Source of the DNA: Eubacterium sp. AF36-5BH
Lineage (GTDB): Bacteria > Bacillota > Clostridia > Lachnospirales > Lachnospiraceae
NCBI RefSeq assembly: GCF_003460505.1
Contig: NZ_QTVG01000007.1
Coordinates: 150,716-214,715, forward strand
DNA: 64,000 nucleotides
Direction: 5' to 3'
Shown: one piece after another, positions 44,180 through 54,200 of the stretch
Layout: the number at the start of each line of letters is the position of its first letter
Numbering within the stretch: the first letter of the stretch is position 1
Notes under the pieces: generated by a model
The model's input: only the letters and a program-made list of their open reading frames with translations
Told to the model about the DNA's origin: nothing
The model's database searches: none
Translations under genes and position numbers: made by a program

Positions 44180-44602
44180 CTAATTGTCAATTATTAATGC
44201 CGGTTCATCACTACCAAGAGTTTCATAATTTATCTTTTGTAATTTAATCATTTTTGTTGAATCAAAGATTTTTTCCAATTCATTTGATAAATTATTTTTA
44301 TCATGCGATTTATAGCTATTGTTTTTATAATCGATAATCATATAATTATTATTCTCATTAACTAAATATAATTTACTCTCTTTAGAATTATCATAATAAA
44401 AAGTAATTTTATCAAATATAGACTCATCTTCTTTTAAATCATATATCGTGTAATCAAAACTACTCATCATTTGAAATCGTCCGTCACCTACTGATAGGTA
44501 AGTGTCTCTTCCAGATTGATATTTTGTTTTTTTTGTATTTGCACAGCCTGATAAGCACAATGCAAATATCAACACAAGTATTGATAATCTTTTAATTTTC
44601 AT
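44180..44602 (-). CDS. Small lipoprotein of unknown function
   Basis: About 140 residues from MKIKRLSILVLIFALCL, with lipobox LSGC at residues 18-21 followed by ANTKKTKY. The mature domain has alternating beta-like segments (YDLKEDESIFDKITFYY, LYLVNENNNYMIIDYK). The longer frame overlaps the previous gene and lacks a site. Function unknown; it is linked to the small membrane genes beside it. Confidence 0.7.
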   Translation of the reverse strand: MKIKRLSILVLIFALCLSGCANTKKTKYQSGRDTYLSVGDGRFQMMSSFDYTIYDLKEDESIFDKITFYYDNSKESKLYLVNENNNYMIIDYKNNSYKSHDKNNLSNELEKIFDSTKMIKLQKINYETLGSDEPALIIDN

Positions 44603-44642
44603 TTTTATTTCTCCACTTTGTAGTATTTTTCTATCATTCTTT

Positions 44643-45053
44643 TTACAAATCATTTATCCACTTCTTTACCAATTCTACTTCTGACTTTTCCCAATACTGG
44701 GTATGTTTTGATGGTATTCCGGTATAAAATGGTAATCTCAGTTTTCTTCCATTTAACATAACAAAACAGCCAATCGTTTTTTCTTGAAATTCTACTTTCC
44801 TATTGGTTTTATACCTCTTTAAACATGAGTAAAAAATCAAATTATTCTCATTATATTCCACTTTGTAAATAACTCTGGTCGATGAATAATACATAAATGT
44901 TAATACGATTGTTAATATTAATGTAAACCATACTATTGCAACTATTGGTTTGTTATAAAATATAATACTGATACCTACTCCAAACATCATCAAATAAAAA
45001 ATCGAGAAAATAATAAATTGTGCTGCATAACCCTTAATCTTTTTCTCTATCAT
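44643..45053 (-). CDS. Membrane protein with two N-terminal helices and a PH-like soluble domain
   Basis: 136 residues. Helices near residues 11-30 and 37-58, then a soluble part (VIYKVEYNENNLIFYSCLKR, KTIGCFVMLNGRKLRLPFY) with the strand pattern of small bacterial PH-like domains. The ending KSEVELVKKWINDL is helical. It follows the broken leucine-rich repeat gene by about 40 bp and precedes the lipoprotein. Function unknown. Confidence 0.65.
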   Translation of the reverse strand: MIEKKIKGYAAQFIIFSIFYLMMFGVGISIIFYNKPIVAIVWFTLILTIVLTFMYYSSTRVIYKVEYNENNLIFYSCLKRYKTNRKVEFQEKTIGCFVMLNGRKLRLPFYTGIPSKHTQYWEKSEVELVKKWINDL

Positions 45054-45094
45054 AAAACAACTCCCTTTATTTTTAGATGATATAAGTAAAATTT

Positions 45095-45904
45095 CTACTT
45101 TCTAACCACCTTCGTTCCACTAGCAACGCCAACCATTTTAACCTTTTTGTCACATACTACCTTTGACATTTCTAAAATTCCGGTTAAATCAAGAGATGAG
45201 ATATTATTATGATCACAATACAAATCTCCCGGCCAATCCTCAAACAAATTTCCAATATCTATGTCTGTTATGGCTACAATCTATATTTTCTAAAAGACGT
45301 ACTCCTTTAATATTTAATTTCGTTATTTTATTATATGAACAATCTAACGCAAACAGCTTTTTCATGCTTTTACTAATTTTTAACTTTTTTAATGAATTAT
45401 GCGAACAATATAATCCAGATAACTTTTCCTTATTTATTACATTTAGTTTCTTAATGTTATTGTTTGAACAATTCAAAATTCTTATTTTTGTATTGCCTTT
45501 AATATTTAACTTATTCAAGTTATTTTTTGACACATTAATACGTCAAGATTCTTAAGTTTATTTATATCAATATTTTTCAGGTTATTTCTTTTAACGTTTA
45601 TGTATCTTAATTCTATTAATTTATTAAAATTAATTTTTCCTTTAAGTCCTTTTTTGTACCAGTTTATTTCTCGCAGTCTGCCTGTTTTCTTGCTCCATTT
45701 GTACTGTTTCTTATTATCTAATTTTGCGCTAACCTTTGCACCTTTATTTCTCTGGATTGTTATTATTTTCTGAATGGCTTTTACATCATTAATATCTTTT
45801 GACTGTGCATATGCATTGTTTGATGTTGCTGTAAACACACCAAATAATATCATTAGCGATAGAATGATTGTTATAGGTGTCTTCTCTAGTTTTCTGTTCT
45901 TCAT
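45095..45904 (-). pseudogene. Leucine-rich repeat protein gene broken by a frameshift and an internal deletion
   Basis: It starts at 45904 (MKNRKLEKTPITIIL, site AGGAGG) and is paralogous to the intact gene at 47191-48246. Lesion 1: after LMCQK a six-A run lacks one A, causing a stop (KIT), whereas seven A would read KNNLNKL. Lesion 2: after ENIDCSHNR the frame jumps to the ITDIDIGNLF segment, with the intervening repeats lost. The join occurs at similar CATAA sequences, so unequal recombination between repeats is likely. The C-terminal VGVASGTKVVRK remains to 45095. Confidence 0.85.
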
Positions 45905-45961
45905 AAGTTTTGTCCTCCTGTTAAATTGTTTATAATCATTTAACGTAGTTTTTTCCAATTT

Positions 45962-46948
45962 TTATTTTCTTTTAACTTTGACTTTTTTTGATAAGCCGGC
46001 CAAATCTACTTTCTTGTCACACACAACTTTATTCATACTCTTTATTCCTGCAAAATCAATTCTTGTAATATTATTGTTCTAACAATAAAGTTCTTCAAAT
46101 TCATCACATGGTTTATCAATGTTCAATTCCGTTATTTGATTATTATCGCACTTCAAATATGTCATATTGTAAAAAGAACCTTTTATTTCTTTAATTTTAT
46201 TGTTAGAACAATGAAGTACCTGTGCGTTGTATGTGTTTACAGCCTCCATCTTGTTATAACTACAAAATAACATTACAACTGCAACATTTGAAAAATTTAA
46301 CTTCTTAAGCTTATTATTTTCGCAATAAATACAAATGTCACCAAGATTCTTAAGCTCTAACTTCTTCATTCCATTATTATCGCAATCAAGAACTTCCAAC
46401 ATCTTTAACCCCTCAACATGTAATTTATTTATTTTATTGTTTGAGCAATAGACATATGAGAGTTCCTGCATACTTTTGTCAAGCTTTAACTTTTTCAAAC
46501 GATTGTGGGAACAAAATAACTCCTCTAATTTTTTATGCTTTTGTATATTAAGCTTCCTTAGGTTATTATTGGAACACTCTAAAAATTCAAGTTTCTTCAA
46601 CTTATTTATGTTTATTTCTGTAACTTTATTTCTAGTAATAATGATATCTTTTAACCCTGTCAGCCTATTGAAATTGATTTTTCCCTTTAAGCTCTTTTTA
46701 GCCCAACTTACCTCAATCAATCTGCCTGTTTTCTTACTCCATTTGTACTGCTTCTTATTGTCTAAATTTGTGCTAACCTTTGCACCTTTATTTCTCTGGA
46801 TTGTTATTATTTTCTGAATGGCTTTTACATCATTAATATCTTTCTCTTGAGCATGCACATTTTTTGATGTTGCCGTAAACATACAAAATAATATCATTAA
46901 TGAAAATATAATTGTTATAGGTGCTTTCTTTAGTTTTCCGTTCTTCAT
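45962..46948 (-). pseudogene. Leucine-rich repeat protein gene with a premature stop
   Basis: It starts at 46948 (MKNGKLKKAPITII, site AGGAGG) with a signal peptide ending in VHA. Repeats of about 20 residues follow the pattern LECSNNNLRKLNIQKHKKLE. A TAG at 46079-46081 interrupts after FEELYC; the same frame continues for 38 codons (NNNITRIDFAGIKSMNK, then VVCDKKVDLAGLSKK) to a TAA at 45962. The intact relative has a sense codon there. A shortened secreted protein of 289 residues could still be made. Confidence 0.8.
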
Positions 46949-46964
46949 AAGTTTTCTCCTCCTG

Positions 46965-47175
46965 TTAAATTGTTTATAATAATTTAACGTAGTTTTTCCG
47001 ATTTTTATTTCACCGATTTAAGCTTCGATATTCACTTAAAGTCGAAATTCATTTGATTAGGAAATACTTGAAATACTCGCAATGCCATTATATATAAGAC
47101 ATTGCGAGGTATATAAAGTTTTATGTACTTTTTATAATCCTGAAATCCCAAGTATTTATTATAAAGATTATAAGC
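46965..47175 (-). repeat. Leader of the second leucine-rich repeat gene (copy Y), with two hairpins
   Basis: About 210 bp with no gene. GTTAAATT/AATTTAAC forms a hairpin just before the ribosome site of the gene at 46948. ATACTCGCAATG/CATTGCGAGTAT-like arms (47068-47113) form a second, terminator-like hairpin. Most of the element recurs at 43786-43945, and part at 45922-45966. A similar ATTGCGGGCA hairpin with related flanking sequence occurs at 60067-60130. Confidence 0.6.
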
Positions 47176-47190
47176 TCTCTGCCATTAAGA

Positions 47191-48246
47191 CTATTTTCTA
47201 ACCACCTTGGTTCCACTAGCAACGCCAATCATTTTAACCTTTTTGTCACACACTACCTTTTCCATTCCTAAAATTCCGGTTAAATCAAGAGATGAGATAT
47301 TATTATGATCACAATATAAATTTCCCGGCCAATCCTCAAACAAATTTCCAATATCTATGTCTGTTATCTGATTATGACTACAATATAACGATGACAAGCT
47401 ATTACTTCCACCTTTTAATTCTCTTATATTATTATAAGAGCAATTCAATTGCCCCATATAGTTTACATCTATTGATATCAGTTTATTATGAGAACAATTT
47501 AATTCTGCAATATTTTCATTAGGGTAATTTAATTCTGTTAATTTATTGTTTTGGCAATCTAAATAAACAACAGATCCAATATTTTTTATGCATAACTGCT
47601 TTAATCTGTTATGGCTACAATCAATATTTTCTAAATGATGTAATCCCTTAATCTTCAACTTTGTTATTTTATTATATGAACAATCTAACGCAAACAGCTT
47701 TTTCATGCTTTTACTAATTTTTAACTTCTTTAATGAATTATGAGAACAATCAAATTCACATAATTTTTCGTTTTTTACTACATTTAATTTCTTAATGTTA
47801 TTGTTAGAACAGTCTAAAACATCTAATTTTTTATTTTCTTTAATATATAGTTTATTTAGTTTGTTCTTTTGACACATTAATATCTTAAGTTTCTCAACTT
47901 TATTTAGACTAATATTTTTCAGGCTGTTTCTTTTTACATTTATGTATCTTAATTCTGTTAATTTATTAAAATTAATATTTCCCTTAAGTCCTTTTTTATA
48001 CCAGTTTATTTCTCGTAGTCTGCCTGTTTTCTTGCTCCATTTGTACTGTCTCTTATTATCTAAATTTGTGCTAACCTTTGCACCTTTATTTCTCTGGATT
48101 GTTATTATGCTCTGGATAGCTTTTACGTCATTACTGTCTTTTGACTGTGCGTATATATTTTTTGATGTTGCCGTAAACATGCATAACAACAGTATTAACA
48201 TCAATGAAATGCTTATACACATCTTGTTTTGTTTTATACTCTTCAT
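47191..48246 (-). CDS. Secreted leucine-rich repeat protein (intact member of the triplet)
   Basis: 351 residues. A signal peptide covers residues 1-33 (MCISISLMLILLLCMFTATS). An N-terminal module shared by all three paralogues follows (DVKAIQSIITIQRNKGAKVS). Then come about ten repeats of 20-22 residues with consensus L-x-C-S-x-N-x-I-x-x-L (LDCSNNNIKKLNVVKNEKL, LNCSHNKLISIDVN). Each repeat has a cysteine before the Asn, as in Cys-containing bacterial LRR proteins. It starts 22 bp after the Rhs stop with AAGGAGG, so it belongs to the Rhs transcript. This is where an immunity gene would be expected, but nothing proves that role. Confidence 0.82.
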   Translation of the reverse strand: MKSIKQNKMCISISLMLILLLCMFTATSKNIYAQSKDSNDVKAIQSIITIQRNKGAKVSTNLDNKRQYKWSKKTGRLREINWYKKGLKGNINFNKLTELRYINVKRNSLKNISLNKVEKLKILMCQKNKLNKLYIKENKKLDVLDCSNNNIKKLNVVKNEKLCEFDCSHNSLKKLKISKSMKKLFALDCSYNKITKLKIKGLHHLENIDCSHNRLKQLCIKNIGSVVYLDCQNNKLTELNYPNENIAELNCSHNKLISIDVNYMGQLNCSYNNIRELKGGSNSLSSLYCSHNQITDIDIGNLFEDWPGNLYCDHNNISSLDLTGILGMEKVVCDKKVKMIGVASGTKVVRK

Positions 48247-48267
48247 ATATGATATTCCTCCTTAAAA

Positions 48268-51200
48268 CTAATATTTCAATTTATAACTTTTTCTATTCTC
48301 ATTTTTTACAAAATGCATTAAATATTTCACACAAGCCGTACGTGCTTTTTTATACCTTGGATTCCTCCACCTTGATTTAACAAATACCCATTTTCCCTTT
48401 TTAAAATAGGCTAACGGATTATCTGCCGTCATTGAGTGTATCCCTAATTTTTTTCCTTTCTTTTCTTTTTTCGTTACTTCAGCAGCTATGCTTCCACGTT
48501 TTTTTTCATATTTTTCAATAAATTTGTCTGTAATATATTTTGGATGCTTACCCAACGTGAATTTTCCATCTCCTGAAACTTTAACTACTCCATCTGCCAC
48601 CTTTCTGGATGTAACCACTTCACCATCTAATTTAACATTATGTGCATAAAAATCCTGAATTGTATGTAATGCAATTCCTAATTGCCTGCTACATCCTTCA
48701 TAATTTTTATTCTTATAAATTTTATTTGCACCACTTAATGCCCTTGACATAACTTTATCATAATTACCATGTCCATGGTATGAACCATCTTTATATCGAG
48801 GATTTGTTCCCCTTTGTTTATCTGGAAATGTACAATTCTTTTGTAAACGCTTCAAGCCAATATTTTTCAGTCTTTTCCTTTCTTTTTTTGACAATGACTT
48901 ACCAAGAACCTTATTGTATGCCGATTTCGTTAATGCCTTATGTATCTCTTCGCCCCACATTCCTGTCGGATCTGTATAGTTTATAGGATCACCTTCGCAG
49001 TATCCATACAAGTTCCAGCTTGCTGCATCGTTTTCTTCTCCTCGGTATGTGTCCTGACTTAGAAATACACCATCCTCCGGACTATAGTATCTTGTATTCA
49101 AATAATATAATCCTGTGGTTTCATCATACACACCGCCTGTATAACAAACTTCATTTTTTATTGATGCACTTATTCTTTCGGTTGTTTCACCAAAGTCTGT
49201 ATAATTATATGAATTGCGACACTCTCCTTTTTTATCTATGATGTTGGTTGTACTTCCCTGTATGTCTTTAGAATAAAAATACTCTGACTGTCCATCTGTG
49301 TATCTGATTGTTGCAAAAACATTACTTGCATCTCCAACAATATTCTGACTTGTCTTTTCACCCTTTTCATTTGTTGTATAAAGTAGCAAGCTTCCTTCAT
49401 AGTAGTAGTTTATAGTTTCTGTTTTCTCTTCTGTATCGGAAACAGTAGTGTCGATTTTCTTAATTCGCTGTCCTGAACCGTTGTATTCGTTATGCTGTCT
49501 GTATTTATCTTTACCATTCTTTTTAATACTAACATCAATTAACTGGTTATCAACATTGTAAGTAAAAGTAGAATTTTCTCCCCTCTTCTCATCTACTTCT
49601 GCAATCTTGTTTCCTTTCTTGTCATACTTATAAGTCTTATGGTATGTCTTTGTTGCTGTTCCTTGAGATGATTCTACTTCGTATGAACTTATTAACTGGT
49701 TTAATTTGTTATAGCTATTATAATGGAAATTACCTTCCAGCTTTTCGTCCGTATTTGCAGCTGTATATTTAGTAGTAACTCCTTCATAAGTTCTATTTCC
49801 AAGTTTATCATATTCATAGGTTGACAGTGTAGTTTTATAAGTCAGGTTATCTTTCTTCTCAGATTTCTTAAGCTGATTTAGATTATTGTACTCATAAGTT
49901 GTCTCCTCATCTTTTTTATTATTTGAATAATTAAAGACTTCTTTTTTGTAGACTACATGTGAATTTTTATCATACTTGTAGTTATACATTTCTAATATGT
50001 TATCTACAGCTAAATTACTGAAATACTTCATGGATATAACCCTGTCAAATATATCATATTCATATTCTCTTTGTATATAATTTGAACTTTTATCCATAAA
50101 GTTATTGTAATCCTTAATGGTCTTAATTTTTCCATCGTTCTGATAAATATATTCTCTTATTTTACAAGCCTCATCTCCTGAAAATAAACCTTCTATGGAT
50201 ACAATCCACTTATCCTTATTATAATTGAACTTAATGCCTTTTAGTTTGTCAGATTTATTATTTGGATAATAAACTTTTTCAATAACATCATCTACATTAT
50301 AAACATATTTTAATTTTGATTTTTCAATTTCATCTGCGCTAGGAGTGCTACTTCCATTCACCTCTGCCACAGATATATTTCTTCCATAATCATCATATTC
50401 ATAATATGTATATCGATATGGTGTATTGGCATTTTTGTCTATATTTCTTATTAGCTGTCCCTCATCATCATAAGTAGATTCTGTTTCATTTGTCAGATTA
50501 CCGTTAGATAAGTAGCTTGATTCTTTAATCTGATTTCCATCAATATCATATTCGTATTTTTTATATGAGCCATCTGCATAAATTTCCTTTATTAATTCTC
50601 CATCTTTGTCATATTCATACTCTGTTTTTATATTTCCATCAGAACTCTCATCTTCCACTGACATTATCTGATCAGAACCATTAGTTATTGTTTTGGATAC
50701 GGCTCCGTTAGCATAGGTAACTAATTCTTCTATTGATTTATACTTTCCTGAAGAATCTTTATTAAATTCATCATATTTGTATGTTCCTTTAACCTCTCCA
50801 TTTTCAATTACCTTGCTAATTCTTCCCTGATTGTCATATTCATACTCTGTTAAATTTCCCATTGCATCTGTTGATGATATCTGATTGCCGGCGTTATCAT
50901 ATTTATTTTTAGTAACAATGGAGTCATCTCCTACTTTTATTATATTCCCTTCAATTTTAGGATTATTGATTGTAGCTGTTAATCTTCCTTTTGAATCATA
51001 TGTAGAAACTTCCAGTTCTCCATCTGCCACCAAATCCATATTTGTTTCATTTACTCCGCTGACGTAGGTAGTAAAAAGCTTGCCACTGTTATCATATGAA
51101 TAATCAGCAAAAAGACCGGAACTCATTTCTCTAACTGTTCTTCCGTATGCATCAGTATAAGTCTTTCCTACGATTTCTCCTTTTTTATTTGTTGTAGTCA

Positions 51201-54200
51201 CAACACTTAGATTTTCTAATAATTCTAATTTAATACCATTATTTCTATTGATGCTTCCATAGGAGTATGAAACATTATCTTCTCTGGTATCATTTCCTAC
51301 AATTAATTCTGTCTTTGTAACACGATTCATAGAATCAAGTGTTGTCTTCGTTATTCTGCCTTTTTCATCTTTTGATTCTATAACGCTCCCATTATTGTCG
51401 TATTTATTTTCTGTAGTTCTTACACCTTTTCTTGACACTTCTGTAGTTTTAGTTGTTCTTAAAAATTCGTCATAATAATACTTATTTACAACCAACTTAG
51501 TTCCTTTAATGCAGTCTTTTATATTATTTACACTGCTGTCCTTTGATAATTTTGAAACTATATCATCATTGATTTCAGAATTACTTGTAATGTCTAATAC
51601 AACATTACCTAAATCATCATAAATATTAACAGTCTTTTCTTCTACTGTTCCCTCTTGTGATTCTTCCTCTGTTTCATCTCCATCATCATTATACTCTGTA
51701 TTTTCAACGCTTGATGAAATGGCTGTATTTTGAAAGTCTTTATCCTTTACGTTCTCTCCTAATAATTCACGAACACTTGACACTTCACCATCATCTCCAT
51801 ATGTATATATGGTTACAATGTTTTTTATGTAATCTGTTTCTTTTATGACATTTCCAAACTTATCATACTCATTTAAGCAATTTTCAATAACTTTTCCACT
51901 ATAGTCTGTTGTTTTAACAGTTTTAGGTTGATTTCTTACCGCCTCTGACAAGTTATCGCTATAATCATAAGTATATTCTGTTACATTTCCGGCTTCATCT
52001 ACAGACTTAACAATATTACCATGGGTATCATATTTAGTGTTTTCACTATTTTCCACAGATTTCAGAACTACTGTATCACCTTCTAATGTATAATAACTTT
52101 CACTGTCGGTACTCTTTGTCACTAATGTTTTATTATTGTTATCGTATGTATAAGCTGAAACATTGCCTAGTGCATCCTTATTATATGTAATTCTACCATC
52201 TGTTGTAAAATGGTACTCTTCACTATATACTTTCTTTCCATTACTAACTTTTATTAGTTTTGACATAGTCTGTGATTGTTTTGAATCATTGTCAAAACTA
52301 AACTCATTATATTCTCCGTTAGGATAAATAAATTTAGAAATACGTTCTGCATTATAATTAATGTAATATTTATTTCCCATTGCATCTGTTATTTCTGACA
52401 ATTTATTGTTATTATCGTAACCATATTTATAATCTATTTTATTTCCATTTGTTCCTACAAATGTAGCCTTGCTTAATTTGCTGTTTTCATACTGGTACTC
52501 ATAACTGTATGACTTGTCACTATTAGGAGCTGCAACAATTTTACTAATCAAGCCATTATCATTATATGAATATTTCACTACCTGACCTTTAGATGTATTA
52601 ACACTGTCTATTCTTCCGTTTTTATTGTTGTACTCTATGTTGACAAAAGTTCCATTACTCTCTTCTATTAAAATCAAACGTCCAAACTCATCAAAACGAT
52701 AAATATTTTCGTCTTTATCCATAATTTTATAATAAACGTCTAATTCTAATTCCTTTATAACTTTACCGTCTTTTTCTATTTTTCTGGATAATATGTCATC
52801 ATCTATCTCTAATGATAAATCTATATTCTCTTTACATATATATTTATCATCCTTTTTTTCAAATGTGTACAAAGCATTTGAGTCGTCCACATAGTAAATT
52901 TTATCTCCAACCTCTGAAACATACATATCATACGCCTGTCTCCAGCCATATCCCATAGATGTAATTTCTGTTGATTTAGAGTTGTATGTTCTGGAAATAT
53001 TTATTGGTAACTGTGGTGCAGGTAATGATATATCATCCTGAGAATAAACAAAATTTCCTTTGGATAATTCTACCTGACCGCTACCATTTGACGTTTCTAA
53101 CGACATATATTCATTTAATGTATTTTCTCCTAATCGTCTTTCTGCTATATCCATTCCTATTGTTGTAGAACTTATTTCATCTGAATAATCACTATACAAT
53201 GTTTCAGTACCGGTTTTTTTCACTGTTCTTAACTTGTAATAGTATGTTACATTTTCATCACCTGATATTCTGATTGAACCTTTTGATGAATAAGACTTAA
53301 CAAATGTTTTTTCACTAATTACCACATTTGGTGTTGTTGATCTGTATACCTGATACTTCACATCATCTCGGTATTTTTCATTCTTTGTTGCAAATCTGAG
53401 AATTGTGTTTCCACCAATCTGTTCTGTTGCATAAACATTTATAGGTGTATAATCTTCCAAAGCATAATCTGCGGCATCGTAATAATAATTACTGCTGATT
53501 TCCTCGGACACATTTCCTGCCTTGTCTATTCCTCTTATTGTAATTTTATATTTTCCATTTTTCTTAAAGTCAGCACTTTGCAACTGACCTTCTCCCTTTG
53601 AAGTTTTTCCTAGCTCTTTATATTCCCCATCGTCTATCTTTACCTGAACACATGATAAATTATCATCTGTTATTCCATCCCATTTAACTATCGGTATCTG
53701 ATTACTTGAATTAAAAAAGCCTGTCTTTGGAGTTATTCTGACAGTTCCTTTTTCCGGTGCTACTGTGTCCTTATAATATGAAAGTTCCTGTTCAGAATCA
53801 TTTCCTGCCTTGTCTATGGATGTAATGTAAATGTCATTTTCTCCCTCTTCAACATTCTTTAATTCCACTTCTCCTGATGAACCACTGGTATTTATCTTTT
53901 CATCGTTTAATTCTATTTCATAACTCTTTAATGTCTTATCGCTTATTGTATATTTCAATATAGGATTTTTCCCTGAGTTATCCATTTTTTCACTATTAGT
54001 ATTAGGACTAATTGACGCACTTATTACAGGTTCGTCCTCATCATAGTAATATGTAAAGCTTTTTACATCACTTATGTTTCCTGCCTTATCCACTGCTCTG
54101 ATTTTTATTGCATTTGCGCTACCTGAAACAAGACTGTCTATTTCTTCGCTTCCACTGTTCTGATTACTCAAATATTTATATGCACTGCCATTTACGCTAA

